DNA of 64,000 bases from UBA5614 sp963667535 (GCA_963667535.2 CAXXDU010000002.1:2976001-3040000), one strand, 5' to 3'; positions 41,575 through 50,711 are shown, counted from the stretch's first letter. Translations and numbers: made by a program. Notes: generated from the sequence alone by a model not told the origin.

Positions 41575-42816
41575 TTATGCTAAATACTTCTTGATAATTA
41601 TGGCAGAATTGTGCCCGCCAAATCCTAAAGAATTGGAAAGAGCCGCATTGACATCCATTTGAATAGCTTTACCCGGCACGTAATCAAGATCACAATCCGG
41701 GTCAGGAGTAATTAAATTCATAGTAGGATGTATCCATCCCGTCTCTATGGTTTTGCAGCACACGATTGCTTCTATCCCTGCTGCCGCACCTAACATGTGC
41801 CCAACCATTGACTTGGTTGAGTTAACCTTTAGTTTGTAGGCATGCTCGCCAAAAGCACTCTTGATAGATTGCGTTTCACCTTTATCATTCATCTGAGTCG
41901 ATGTTCCATGAGCATTGACGTATTGAATATCTTCAGGTTTCATACCGGCATCTTTGAGCGCTAGTTGCATACATTTAGCACTGCCAGAACCATCCTCAAG
42001 CGGTGCTGTAATATGAAAAGCATCGTCTGTAGCACCATAACCAACTATCTCAGCATATATTTTAGCACCTCTGGCTTTGGCGTGTTCCAAATCTTCAAGA
42101 ATCAGAAGAGCAGAACCCTCTGACATAACAAATCCATCCCTGTCCAAATCAAAGGGTCGGGATGCTGTTTTGGGATCGTCATTTCTTGTGCTCAAAGCTC
42201 TTAATGCTCCAAAACCTGCCACAGCAACCGGAGTAACAGCTGCTTCCATACCACCGGATACTATAATATCAGCATCGCCATATTGTATAGAGCGGAAAGC
42301 GGTTCCCAACGCATGATTTGCACTCGCACAAGCACTTGATATATTAAAATTGATTCCCTTAAACCCGTTTTCAATGGCAATATGAGCCGCGGCTATATTA
42401 GATATCATTTTGGGTATAAAAAAGGGACTCACGCGTCTGGGTCCACCAGCTATAAACTTACCGATTTCCTCTTCAAGAGTTAGAATCCCACCGATTCCTG
42501 CACCGGTAATAACACCTACTCTATCAGGATCAACCGTTTCACATGTAAACCCGGAATCTTTGATAGCTTCTCTCGCCGCGACAACTGCATATTGGGAATA
42601 CAAATCAAGTTTTCTGGCTTCTTTGAGATCAAAATGATCTTCAGCAACGAAATTCTTTATCTCTGCTGCAAATTTTGTACTGTGATTACTTGCATCAAAA
42701 TGGGTAATCATATCAAAACCTGAAACACCTTTTAGCAAATTATCCCAGGTTTCCTGCATATTGTGACCGACTGGAGTTATTGCTCCTATTCCGGTGATGA
42801 CTACTCTTCTTCTCAT
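41575..42816 (-). CDS. fabF: beta-ketoacyl-ACP synthase II
   Basis: 413 residues from the ATG at 42816 (GAGG 8 bp upstream); the longer frame has no better ribosome site. Condensing-enzyme motifs are complete: RRVVITGIGAITPVG, catalytic Cys in ISSACASANHA, His in NAHGTSTQMND, and Lys/His in STKSMVGHMLGAAAG, then NSLGFGGHN. FabF elongates acyl-ACP with malonyl-ACP in type II fatty-acid synthesis. Unlike its tightly packed neighbours, it is separated from acpP by about 220 bp that contain a candidate RNA structure. Confidence 0.96.
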   Translation of the reverse strand: MRRRVVITGIGAITPVGHNMQETWDNLLKGVSGFDMITHFDASNHSTKFAAEIKNFVAEDHFDLKEARKLDLYSQYAVVAAREAIKDSGFTCETVDPDRVGVITGAGIGGILTLEEEIGKFIAGGPRRVSPFFIPKMISNIAAAHIAIENGFKGINFNISSACASANHALGTAFRSIQYGDADIIVSGGMEAAVTPVAVAGFGALRALSTRNDDPKTASRPFDLDRDGFVMSEGSALLILEDLEHAKARGAKIYAEIVGYGATDDAFHITAPLEDGSGSAKCMQLALKDAGMKPEDIQYVNAHGTSTQMNDKGETQSIKSAFGEHAYKLKVNSTKSMVGHMLGAAAGIEAIVCCKTIETGWIHPTMNLITPDPDCDLDYVPGKAIQMDVNAALSNSLGFGGHNSAIIIKKYLA

Positions 42817-42880
42817 AAGTTTAACCTCTTTAAAATCATCTGTGTTCAATCAGCCTTACAATTGGATACATAAGCTGGAG

Positions 42881-43009
42881 AGACCGGGTTGAGGTTAATT
42901 CAGCATGGTTTCCATAATATAATTATCCAGGGAGCTTGTGACGCAGGAACATATCCTCCGCTACAAGCCGTAGATTCAGAAACCGATGATTCGTTACCTG
43001 TCCCGGTCT
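42881..43009 (-). other. candidate structured RNA between acpP and fabF
   Basis: The acpP-fabF gap is non-coding and can fold as a nearly continuous rod. Pairings (plus-strand coordinates): 42881-42888/43002-43009 (AGACCGGG/CCCGGTCT), 42892-42898/42994-42999 (AGGTTAA/TTACCT with a bulge), 42904-42912/42979-42988 (CATGGTTTC/GAAACCgATG) and an apical hairpin 42934-42939/42963-42968 (GCTTGT/ACAAGC) with AGGA/TCCT further in. The minus strand is assumed because the operon is transcribed that way. It matches no riboswitch class known to me. It could be a fabF leader, a processing site or a mobile hairpin element. Confidence 0.45.
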
Positions 43010-43038
43010 ACACCAAGTATATGATTTAATGTTATCAG

Positions 43039-43272
43039 CTATTGTACTTTGCTTTTGAGGTACGAAATAGCTCCACCAACTGTGGTTATCTTTTCCTGAT
43101 CTTCGTCTGGAATTTCGATGCCGAATTCTTCTTCAAAAGCCATTACAAGTTCAACTGTATCCAGTGAATCTGCTCTCAGGTCTTCAATAAAATTAGCTTC
43201 CTGAGTTACTTGCGCTTCATCAACACCAAGCTTGTCCATAACGATTTGTTTGACTTTGGATTCAATATCCAT
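43039..43272 (-). CDS. acpP: acyl carrier protein
   Basis: 77 residues from the ATG at 43272, which has GGGAGGAA just upstream; the earlier in-frame ATG contains this ribosome site. The 4'-phosphopantetheine site is the Ser in RADSLDTVELVMAFEEEF. It is acidic and four-helix in style (VKQIVMDKLGVDEAQV, IPDEDQEKITTVGGAISYL). It carries growing acyl chains for all Fab enzymes encoded around it. It lies 60 bp after fabG. Confidence 0.97.
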   Translation of the reverse strand: MDIESKVKQIVMDKLGVDEAQVTQEANFIEDLRADSLDTVELVMAFEEEFGIEIPDEDQEKITTVGGAISYLKSKVQ

Positions 43273-43332
43273 GATTCCTCCCATATTATTTATGGTTTTT
43301 TTTATCTATTGCAGGTTGCTTTCACAAACCTA

Positions 43333-44079
43333 TCAATACATTGTCAGCCCGCCGTCAACAGCGATGGTTTGTCCGGTAATATAAGCACTGTCATCTGAAG
43401 CAAAAAACAAACAGAGTTTTGCCACATCTTCCGGTAAACCCATCTTCCCGAGCGGTATAGCTTTTGAATAGTTTTCCACTACTTCCGCAGGCAGATTTGC
43501 AGTCATCTCAGTTTGAATAAAACCGGGAGCAACTGCATTTACTCTTACATTGCGTGAGGCAAATTCTTTTGCACAGGATTTGGTAAATGCTATCAAGCCA
43601 CCTTTGGTAGCAGCATAATTAGCCTGCCCTGCATTGCCCATCAGCCCTATCACAGAAGCGATATTGACTATCGAGCCGTGGCGTTGCTTCATCATTATTT
43701 TAAAAACCTTTTGGGTACAAAGGAAAGAGCCTTTCAAATTTACCGCGATTACTGCATCCCACTCTTCTTCTTTCATGCGCAGAATCAGATTATCTTTGGT
43801 AATCCCGGCGTTATTTATCAATATATCTACCGCTTTATGCTTTTCGACAATAGCGCTGAAAACGCTTTCCATCTCATCCGACTTAGTCACATTGCCCACA
43901 AAGCCATCAGCTTTGTAACCTATGCCGGTTAGTTTTGCCACTGCTTCATTAACTGCATCTGCAAATAAATCCAGAATAATAACCGTTGCTCCCTCAGATG
44001 CAAAATGTTCAGCAATCCCGTATCCGATTCCTCTGGCAGAACCGGTAATAACTGCTACTTTATCTTTTAGTCTATTCAT
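43333..44079 (-). CDS. fabG: 3-oxoacyl-ACP reductase
   Basis: 248 residues, classical short-chain dehydrogenase. NADP-binding GSARGIGYGIAEHF, NNAGITKD, Ser in VNIASVIGLMG, and the catalytic pair in NYAATKGG, where the Tyr-x3-Lys reads YAATK. VNAVAPGFIQTEM and GQTIAVDGGLTMY complete the signature. It reduces beta-ketoacyl-ACP in each elongation round. GGAG lies 9 bp before the ATG. The neighbours fabD and acpP support FabG over other SDRs. Confidence 0.95.
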   Translation of the reverse strand: MNRLKDKVAVITGSARGIGYGIAEHFASEGATVIILDLFADAVNEAVAKLTGIGYKADGFVGNVTKSDEMESVFSAIVEKHKAVDILINNAGITKDNLILRMKEEEWDAVIAVNLKGSFLCTQKVFKIMMKQRHGSIVNIASVIGLMGNAGQANYAATKGGLIAFTKSCAKEFASRNVRVNAVAPGFIQTEMTANLPAEVVENYSKAIPLGKMGLPEDVAKLCLFFASDDSAYITGQTIAVDGGLTMY

Positions 44080-44099
44080 TGTGTTTTTGCTCCAGTCGA

Positions 44100-45044
44100 T
44101 TAACTAACTGATTGAATCATCTCTTTTACAGTTGTAACATCTTCTATTTTATCAACATTCAAAACTTCGGTTTCCTTGTCAATGTTCTTTATCATACCAC
44201 TCAATACTTTTTGAGGACCAAATTCAATAAATCTTTTAACTCCTTGACCCAGCATATATTCTATGCACTCAACCCAGCGTACCGGTGAGATAATCTGTTT
44301 AACCAGCTTCTCTCTGATAGCGTCTCCATTTGTTTCGGGCAGAGCATCCACATTGGATACAACAGGAATCGTGGCAGTATTAAAAGTGACCTTTTGCATT
44401 TCTTCTTTCAGCCACAAACTTGCTTGTTCAATCAGTGGTGTATGAAAAGGTCCACCCACGGGTAAGGGTAATACTCTTTTGGCACCTTTACTTTTAGCAA
44501 GTTCTCCCGCTGCTTCTACTCCTGCCAGTGTTCCCGATATTACGGTTTGAATAGGTGTATTAAAGTTTACAGCTCTGACTAGTCCGGCTGTTTCAGCTTC
44601 CAGGCATATGTCCTTTACTTCTTGAGAAGACAGACCAATGATTGCTGACATGGCAAAAGGAACACCGGCATTAGCCTCGATCATGAATTCACCACGTTTG
44701 TGCACTGTATGCATGGCATCTTTTAATGATAAAACACCGCTCACCACCAAAGCTGTAAATTCGCCCAGAGAGTGACCGGCTACAAAAGCTGGTTCAATAG
44801 TTATTTCATGCTGTAAGGCATAATAAGCAGCTACGGAGTGAAATAGAATTGCAGGCTGAGTATAGCGTGTCTCTTTGAGAATTTCTTCGGGACCGTTTTT
44901 CATAATACTGTATAAATCTGTTCCATGCTCTGTATCAAAATCAAGCAGAATCTGTTTCACTTCAGCATGCTTTTCCACATAATCCATCGCCATGCCGATG
45001 TATTGAGCACCTTGTCCGGGAAATACAAAAGCTGTTTTAATCAT
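44100..45044 (-). CDS. fabD: malonyl-CoA:ACP transacylase
   Basis: 314 residues. FPGQGAQYIGM at the N-terminus, the nucleophile in AGHSLGEFTAL and the substrate Arg region KRGEFMIEA. The catalytic His is probably that in GGPFHTPLI, with VSNVDA following. It loads malonyl groups onto ACP. It begins 3 bp after the fabH stop with GAGGT as ribosome site, so the two are tightly coupled. Confidence 0.96.
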   Translation of the reverse strand: MIKTAFVFPGQGAQYIGMAMDYVEKHAEVKQILLDFDTEHGTDLYSIMKNGPEEILKETRYTQPAILFHSVAAYYALQHEITIEPAFVAGHSLGEFTALVVSGVLSLKDAMHTVHKRGEFMIEANAGVPFAMSAIIGLSSQEVKDICLEAETAGLVRAVNFNTPIQTVISGTLAGVEAAGELAKSKGAKRVLPLPVGGPFHTPLIEQASLWLKEEMQKVTFNTATIPVVSNVDALPETNGDAIREKLVKQIISPVRWVECIEYMLGQGVKRFIEFGPQKVLSGMIKNIDKETEVLNVDKIEDVTTVKEMIQSVS

Positions 45045-45047
45045 AGT

Positions 45048-46040
45048 CTAGTACCTCGCTAAAACGCTGCCCCATGTCATACCTGCCCCAAAAGCTACCA
45101 GCACCACAATATCTCCTCTGCGGATTTTCTTGGCTCTGATTGCTTCATCAAAGGCAACCGGTACAGTTGCAGACGACATATTGGCATACTTTTCTATATT
45201 GACGATTACTTTCGTCATGGGAACCTTGAGCTTATCAGCTACACCCTCAATGATTCTGAGATTAGCCTGATGCGGAATCACCCAATCTACATCCTGAACC
45301 GTCAAATTGTTTCTTTTAACTATATCGTCCACGGCTGAACTCATAGAACGAACGGCTAATTTATAGACTTTATTACCCTCCATATACAGGGTATGCAGGT
45401 TTTCATCAATGGTCTTTTGCGAAGCAGGCATGCGTGAACCACCGGCAGGCAGAACCAGGAATTCACCCTGACTACCATCTGCTAAAAGCATTGAATCCAC
45501 AATTCGTGAAATATCTGTAGGTTCTGCTCTGGATATTATTGCTGCTCCTGCTCCGTCACCAAATAAAACACAGGTGTTTCTATCTTTCCAGTTGGTGATT
45601 TTAGTTAGAATTTCCACTCCAATCACCAGTATATTCTTGTAAGTGCCATTTTCTATATATTGTCTGGCCATATCAACAGCATAGATAAAACCGGTACAAC
45701 CTGCGGAAACGTCTACCGCCGGGACATTTTTTATCCCCAGCTTTTTTTGCACAATACAAGCTGTAGATGGAAAGACATGGTCTCCTGAAATGGTGGCAAC
45801 GATAATCATATCAATCTCACGGTATTTTACAGGTGAGGATTCTATTGCCATCTTTGCTGCAGGATATGCCAGGTCACTTGCTGCTTCATCGGCAGTTGCT
45901 ATATGTCTTTCAAACATACCTGTTCTGGTTCTTATCCATTCGTCGGTGGTATCAACTATCTTTTCCAGGTCAAAATTGTTTAGTACTTTTTTGGGAGTAC
46001 AACTCCCAAAGGCTGTGAACTTAGCGTAATACTTATTCAT
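45048..46040 (-). CDS. fabH: beta-ketoacyl-ACP synthase III
   Basis: 330 residues. Catalytic Cys in VSAGCTGFIYAVDMA, His in IPHQANLRI, Asn in the EKYANMSSATVP motif, plus CVLFGDGAGAA. The N-terminus (TTDEWIRTRTGMFERHIA) is typical. It starts fatty-acid synthesis by condensing acyl-CoA with malonyl-ACP. Its ATG abuts the plsX stop (TAA-ATG) with GGGAG in the last plsX codons. Confidence 0.96.
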   Translation of the reverse strand: MNKYYAKFTAFGSCTPKKVLNNFDLEKIVDTTDEWIRTRTGMFERHIATADEAASDLAYPAAKMAIESSPVKYREIDMIIVATISGDHVFPSTACIVQKKLGIKNVPAVDVSAGCTGFIYAVDMARQYIENGTYKNILVIGVEILTKITNWKDRNTCVLFGDGAGAAIISRAEPTDISRIVDSMLLADGSQGEFLVLPAGGSRMPASQKTIDENLHTLYMEGNKVYKLAVRSMSSAVDDIVKRNNLTVQDVDWVIPHQANLRIIEGVADKLKVPMTKVIVNIEKYANMSSATVPVAFDEAIRAKKIRRGDIVVLVAFGAGMTWGSVLARY

Positions 46041-47042
46041 TTAGACTCCCGCTTGTTCAAAATATTCCTGTGCGTGTTTCACGAATCCACTCTGTGCTGA
46101 ACGAGCAGCAAATTTAATTGCGTTTTTCATTGCTTTGGCATTGGAGCGTCCGTGGGAAATAATTGTTAAACCGTTCAAACCTATAAGCAAAGCTCCGCCA
46201 TATTCTGTATGATCAAGTTTCTTTTTTAAATATGTAAATACAGGATAGCAGAGTACTGCGCCTACTTTGGCAATCCAGTCCTTATTTATCTGTTCTTTTA
46301 ATAATTCAAATATCGAGATTGCAGCGCCTTCAATTGTTTTGAGCATTACATTGCCGACAAAACCATCGCAGACTATCACATCAGTAATACCTTTGAGCAC
46401 ATCTTTGCCTTCAATATTACCGATAAAATTCATGTCCTTTGCTTCCGAAAGCAATTGATATACTTCCTTGACAAGCAGATTACCTTTGGCACCTTCTTCG
46501 CCAATATTGAGCAAAGATACTCTGGGATTATCTACTTTATGAAAAAACTCGGCATAGAGCTTGCCCAATCTGGCAAATTGCATCAGATGTTCTGAATTGC
46601 AGTCAACATTAGCGCCTACATCCAGAATTATTTCAGGTTTGTTTTGAGTGGGAAACGATATGGCAATTGCAGGTCTGAGGACATTTTTAATTCTTCCGTA
46701 GACAAAAAGAGAAGCAGCCATCACTGCACCTGTATTTCCTGCACTGACTGCTGCATCTGCTTCGCCTTTTTGATGTAATTCGACGGTCTTTACCAACGAA
46801 GAATCCGGCTTGTTTCTAACGGATTGGGTTGCGCTATCATCCATGCCAATCCGTTCGGATGCATTTACAATTCGGATTCTCTCCTTGGGGTAAAAATATT
46901 TGCTTAGCTCAGCTTTGAGGATTTCTTCATCACCAACCAGTATCACTTGCTGGCAAAGATCTTCTTTTATGGCTTGCACCGCTCCTTCTACTTCCGGATA
47001 GGGTGCATTGTCACTGCCAAAAGCATCGACTGCTATGCGCAC
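46041..47042 (-). CDS. plsX: phosphate acyltransferase PlsX
   Basis: 333 residues from a GTG at 47042, one base after the rpmF stop, with AAGGA in front. Family motifs: RIAVDAFGSDNAP at the N-terminus, MDDSATQSVRNKPDSS, SAGNTGAVMAAS, ILDVGANVDC, VCDGFVGNVMLKTIEG and EYGGALLIGLNG. It makes acyl-phosphate from acyl-ACP for phospholipid synthesis, linking this fatty-acid operon to membrane lipids. The rpmF-plsX-fabH order is widely conserved. Confidence 0.96.
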   Translation of the reverse strand: MRIAVDAFGSDNAPYPEVEGAVQAIKEDLCQQVILVGDEEILKAELSKYFYPKERIRIVNASERIGMDDSATQSVRNKPDSSLVKTVELHQKGEADAAVSAGNTGAVMAASLFVYGRIKNVLRPAIAISFPTQNKPEIILDVGANVDCNSEHLMQFARLGKLYAEFFHKVDNPRVSLLNIGEEGAKGNLLVKEVYQLLSEAKDMNFIGNIEGKDVLKGITDVIVCDGFVGNVMLKTIEGAAISIFELLKEQINKDWIAKVGAVLCYPVFTYLKKKLDHTEYGGALLIGLNGLTIISHGRSNAKAMKNAIKFAARSAQSGFVKHAQEYFEQAGV

Positions 47043-47043
47043 A

Positions 47044-47223
47044 TTAATCCTTTTTAGCTATTACCTGCTTGCCGTCATAGTAGCCGCATTTCTCACATAC
47101 ATGGTGAGGACGGGAAGGCTCTCCGCAATGGCTGCAAGTGGTTACAGCCGGCATGGCTGCCACATCGTGGGTTCTGCGCTTGTCACGACGACTTTTTGAG
47201 GTTTTCCTTTTGGGTACTGCCAT
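47044..47223 (-). CDS. rpmF: 50S ribosomal protein L32
   Basis: 59 residues: MAVPKRKTSKSRRDKRRTHD at the start, then a zinc-ribbon with two Cys pairs (CSHC and CEKC) and ending VIAKKD. Length and motifs are exactly those of L32 in its four-cysteine (zinc-binding) form. AAGGAG lies 5 bp before the ATG. It is first in the fab operon, as in many bacteria, tying lipid synthesis to ribosome production. The usual upstream DUF177/YceD gene is absent; the 47224-47511 region is non-coding. Confidence 0.95.
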   Translation of the reverse strand: MAVPKRKTSKSRRDKRRTHDVAAMPAVTTCSHCGEPSRPHHVCEKCGYYDGKQVIAKKD

Positions 47224-47362
47224 TTTATCTCCTTGCTATATATGTTGGTTATGACACTAATCGGCAAATACTGATTAACTCGCTTAATGCAACTAACTAT
47301 ATATAATCATTATGTTTTAACAAATTTCTTCCTATATATCATCATTTTATAGGGCAGGATTT

Positions 47363-47368
47363 TGTCAA
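47363..47368 (-). promoter_or_regulatory. TTGACA box upstream of the rpmF-fab operon
   Basis: TTGACA on the minus strand, about 140 bp before rpmF; TATAAA follows at 11 bp, closer than a standard spacer. The rest of 47224-47511 is AT-rich leader; no gene was found in it. Confidence 0.3.
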
Positions 47369-47511
47369 GCAAAAAGGAATTATATCGTGTTGCCGGTGCT
47401 TTTACAATAGCTGAGAATGGCTTCTCTCTTTTTCCGGCTGCACAAATGGCCTTGATGAAGCTTGATTGCTTAGTTTGATGCGTGAATTATGCCCTTGTAA
47501 GCGGTTATTAT

Positions 47512-50055
47512 TTACTTCAGTATAGTAATCTTAGTAGATGTCTGATGCCTGCCGGATGTTACTTTGACAATATACAAACCCGTAGCCAGCCTTTGACTGC
47601 GGTCATCCCTGCAATCAAACACTGTGGAATAGAAAGTAGTGTCATTCCTGCGCAGGCAGGAATCCATGCTGTTTTCTTTATCGCTATATCGTACCCGGCA
47701 TGATCCTGGATTCCCTTCCCCGATCTGGTCGAGGACAGGTTCTTCGAGGGAATGACTCGCATAATCCTTTGTTCGTAATTCGTCACTATTTAACCCAGCC
47801 TTCCCCACCATACTGTTAAAACTTTCACCCACCTGCATCGTTCTTACTCTCTGCCCTTTCAGGTTATATATCTCCACCACAGGCTTATCTTTGGCTTTCT
47901 CCGGCAGAGTAAACTCAATAAATGTATAGGCTCCCTTACTGCCATTCAGATACACGGGATTGGGATAGGTGCTGAGTACTATCTTATCCGGCAAAGATGG
48001 ATATTCTGGATTATCATTGGCTGTAACAGACTCAGAGCCGTATTCAAAACAGCCCATATCTATCCTGTTATCCCAAATCCTGTAGTTCCCGGCCAGGTCT
48101 GTCAGGGGTAGATTGAGTCCCGTTGTATCCGCAGTTCCAGTATTGATACAAGGTGAACCTGCACTTAGGTAATAGTATTCCGGGTCTGTTACTTCTAAGC
48201 TATCTACTACATCTCCCAGAAACAGCGGATTGCCATTAAAGATATTATCTGTAAGTGTAATTAGATTTGGCAAGTCACTATATACTGCTGCTGTCCTGAA
48301 TAGGTTGTTGCTAAGTGTTACATCTGCCTGTATACCCTCACCTGTTATGTCATTCTTCAGGTACAGTTCACTGGAAAACCCGGGATTATAGGAGATGAGA
48401 TTGCTCACATCAGCATAAGCAAATATCATACTAAAGTTACCTGCACCATGATTACCAGCAAAAGTACAGTTGTTTATTTTCATCCGCTGATACCGGTTCT
48501 GTAAATATACAGGGGCGAAAGCCCAACTGCATTGAGATATAGTGTTATTCACGATTAATACATTACTCATATCAAGATTGTCAACGGATTGCTCATTTCG
48601 GGTATTTTGATAATATAATGCAAATGCATCCTGGGCAGCATTATTAGAGATTATCGTGTTACGCAATACAATGTCACTTTCATCAAAAAAGAATCCCAGA
48701 AAATTGTAATCACGATTGGTTATACTATTGCCTGTGGATAAAACATTATTGATGTATATATTATCGCTACTATACGCTGAGATTGTGTATATATCATCTC
48801 CAATTTCTGTATATCCTACAGTAATATTTTCCATAACAATATCATGACAAACAGATAAATTAATACCTGAGGACAGGGCATTACTATTATTCATGAATAC
48901 GAGATTTCGGAGCACAATATCATGCGAGTTGTATATATTAATCGGCGTAATGAACGAAGATGCCCGGCAATTTTGGAAGCTGATATCGCTTACTATAGCA
49001 TCTGTAATATGATAAGCACCCAGAAAGGCATCTTGAAAATCTCCGTCTATAATGGTAATTTCAGTTCCAGCCCCAACCAATCTGACATGTGATTTCAAAG
49101 CTACAGGTAATATCTGACCATTGGTTGAATAAGAATACGTTCCTGCTGCCAGATGAATAGTTCTGGGATTGTCAGGATTGGAATCAATCATCTGTAAAGC
49201 ATGCGTTACAGTTTTGTATGGTGTAAAAGCAGTTAGTCCGTTGTTGTTGTCAGAACCCGTTGGACTCACATATATATCGCTATCAATGGAAACAAAACAA
49301 CCCTGAGCAATAGAAACACTTGATTGTGCGCTATTATCAGTATAAACCACAAAGAAATTGTCTGCTTCATTGGTAGCAATACTTCCCATGGCTAATTGTA
49401 TATTGATTTGTTCTGTACATTCATTAATATAGAAATCCATTCCCATAGCTGCGACATTGTTATAAACACTACTCGGATGAGTACTATCCCAGATTAATTG
49501 ACTATTTGTACTGCTTAAAATCCCGCCACCCACGCCAATTGACTGATTTGAATGAATATCTGTATTACTAAATTCAATTATTGAATTTAACCGGGTAAAT
49601 ATTCCTCCACCATAAAGCGCTGAACAATTACGTATTATGCAATTACTGATAAAAACGTGGCTACTATTCCATATATAAAATGCTCCGCCATTCGTATAGT
49701 TATTCTGGATATTGTTTTGTTCGTTGTTTACTAAGGTAAAGCCATTAACGGTAACTGTTTCACCGGATTCAACCGTAACACAGGTATTTAGATTTCCATC
49801 AATGATAGTATTGTCTATATTGCTTTGAATAGGATTATGCGCATACATACTCGCAATAGTGATATCATGGCTGTTTAAGTTGATGTTCTCCACATATCTG
49901 CCGGGAAAAACCAGTATAATATCTCCACTCGCACATGCATTCACAGCCGTCTGGATACTGGAATATTGATGCATTCCATCCAGAGAGACTTCTCTTGTCA
50001 CGCTGAATAGCATTAATGGCAATAGCAAACATGCAAATACAATATACTTAATCAT
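47512..50055 (-). CDS. exported parallel beta-helix protein; sorting domain split by a repeat insertion
   Basis: 847 residues, signal peptide MIKYIVFACLLLPLMLFSV. Same plan as the 23439-25781 protein: YSSIQTAVNACASGDIILVFPGRYVENI, helix rungs (VFISNCIIRNCSALYGGGIF), a second start DIYVSPTGSDNNNGLTAFTPYKTVTHAL, and FEYGSE at the end of the helix. The C-terminal sorting tail begins at STYPNPVYLNG and YNLKGQRVRTMQ. It is then interrupted by about 55 extra residues (including NSMDSCLRRNDTT) before DDRSQRLATGLYIVKV completes it. The extra stretch is encoded by a family E interspersed repeat read in frame. Whether the tail still works is unknown. Confidence 0.85.
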   Translation of the reverse strand: MIKYIVFACLLLPLMLFSVTREVSLDGMHQYSSIQTAVNACASGDIILVFPGRYVENINLNSHDITIASMYAHNPIQSNIDNTIIDGNLNTCVTVESGETVTVNGFTLVNNEQNNIQNNYTNGGAFYIWNSSHVFISNCIIRNCSALYGGGIFTRLNSIIEFSNTDIHSNQSIGVGGGILSSTNSQLIWDSTHPSSVYNNVAAMGMDFYINECTEQINIQLAMGSIATNEADNFFVVYTDNSAQSSVSIAQGCFVSIDSDIYVSPTGSDNNNGLTAFTPYKTVTHALQMIDSNPDNPRTIHLAAGTYSYSTNGQILPVALKSHVRLVGAGTEITIIDGDFQDAFLGAYHITDAIVSDISFQNCRASSFITPINIYNSHDIVLRNLVFMNNSNALSSGINLSVCHDIVMENITVGYTEIGDDIYTISAYSSDNIYINNVLSTGNSITNRDYNFLGFFFDESDIVLRNTIISNNAAQDAFALYYQNTRNEQSVDNLDMSNVLIVNNTISQCSWAFAPVYLQNRYQRMKINNCTFAGNHGAGNFSMIFAYADVSNLISYNPGFSSELYLKNDITGEGIQADVTLSNNLFRTAAVYSDLPNLITLTDNIFNGNPLFLGDVVDSLEVTDPEYYYLSAGSPCINTGTADTTGLNLPLTDLAGNYRIWDNRIDMGCFEYGSESVTANDNPEYPSLPDKIVLSTYPNPVYLNGSKGAYTFIEFTLPEKAKDKPVVEIYNLKGQRVRTMQVGESFNSMVGKAGLNSDELRTKDYASHSLEEPVLDQIGEGNPGSCRVRYSDKENSMDSCLRRNDTTFYSTVFDCRDDRSQRLATGLYIVKVTSGRHQTSTKITILK
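47641..47791. repeat. family E repeat inserted in frame within a sorting domain
   Basis: Begins GTCATTCCTGCGCAGG (47641) and ends near GTAATTCGTCAC (about 47775-47787), containing GGAATCCATGC, GATCCTGGATTCCC and GAGGGAATGAC blocks typical of the widespread 'PACAGMT/RRNDT' intergenic repeat. It accounts for the roughly 165 extra bp in the host gene; exact ends are uncertain by several bases. Confidence 0.75.
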
Positions 50056-50200
50056 TTACCTAACTTAATGGGTGGAATAATCTCCACCCCCTATTAAATC
50101 ATTCTGCGAAAGAGGCTGTGCGAAAATACCAAAGGAGAGCAGTGCCGGAGTTCAATTTGCTCATTTAAGTCTTCAGTAGATATCATTGTTATTGGGCAAA

Positions 50201-50247
50201 TCGGACTTCGGGATGCGTTATCTGTAAAGGTTTTAGCTGAAGTCCGA
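50201..50247. repeat. inverted repeat, family F (TCGGACTTC/GAAGTCCGA)
   Basis: TCGGACTTC (50201-50209) and GAAGTCCGA (50239-50247) with a 29-base spacer, in the gene-free interval 50056-50995. Confidence 0.6.
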
Positions 50248-50519
50248 AATTCCCTTTCATGATAGTATCTATATTTCACGTGACGAGGGAATTTTGAACT
50301 CCAGCTATTCGCTTACTCATTGTCACACTGTCTCGAAAGCGGGAATCTTTATCAATAGCTATTTCAGCATTAGCATTTTATTAGTCAAGCTTTTTCCACC
50401 TGTCGTCAATCGGCAGAACTACAATCATCGTTACCTTTAATAATCATACTTGCTGAAACTTTTTATCACTTCCATACTATTTCTTTCTCTTTTGGGTCAT
50501 AACTGACAATAGGGGTCTG

Positions 50520-50559
50520 CAGGGAGTCATCAGGGAGTCTGCAGGGACTTGAGTCCCTG
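50520..50559. repeat. three tandem 11-bp units, family B, second locus
   Basis: CAGGGAGTCAT (50520), CAGGGAGTCTG (50531) and CAGGGACTTGAGTCCCTG (50542-50559, itself a hairpin). Same layout and flanking sequence as at 27910-27956. Confidence 0.75.
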
Positions 50560-50643
50560 AAAACTGCCTGAAGATTCCCTTATAAACCTAGTCGTCAGTT
50601 AATGGATAAACAGGAAACAAACATAGTATATATATAATACGTT

Positions 50644-50671
50644 TGGACAACCGGGGGCAGTTATCCTACAA
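50644..50671. repeat. interspersed inverted repeat, family A, second locus
   Basis: GGACAAC-cgggggca-GTTATCC, preceded by GTTT and followed by TACA, matching the family A element at 27806-27832. Confidence 0.6.
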
Positions 50672-50711
50672 TTTAAACAGCATTGGAATGCTATTCTACA
50701 AATGAATAATG

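Noticed and set aside
42881..43009. Small SRP RNA, 6S RNA or a tRNA in the acpP-fabF gap
   Set aside because: The SRP apical motif, the 6S central bubble pattern and tRNA T-arm sequences are all absent.
47482..47786. Short frames on both strands giving VIPAQAGIHA and PACAGMT
   Set aside because: These are readings of the inserted family E repeat and lie inside the long beta-helix gene.
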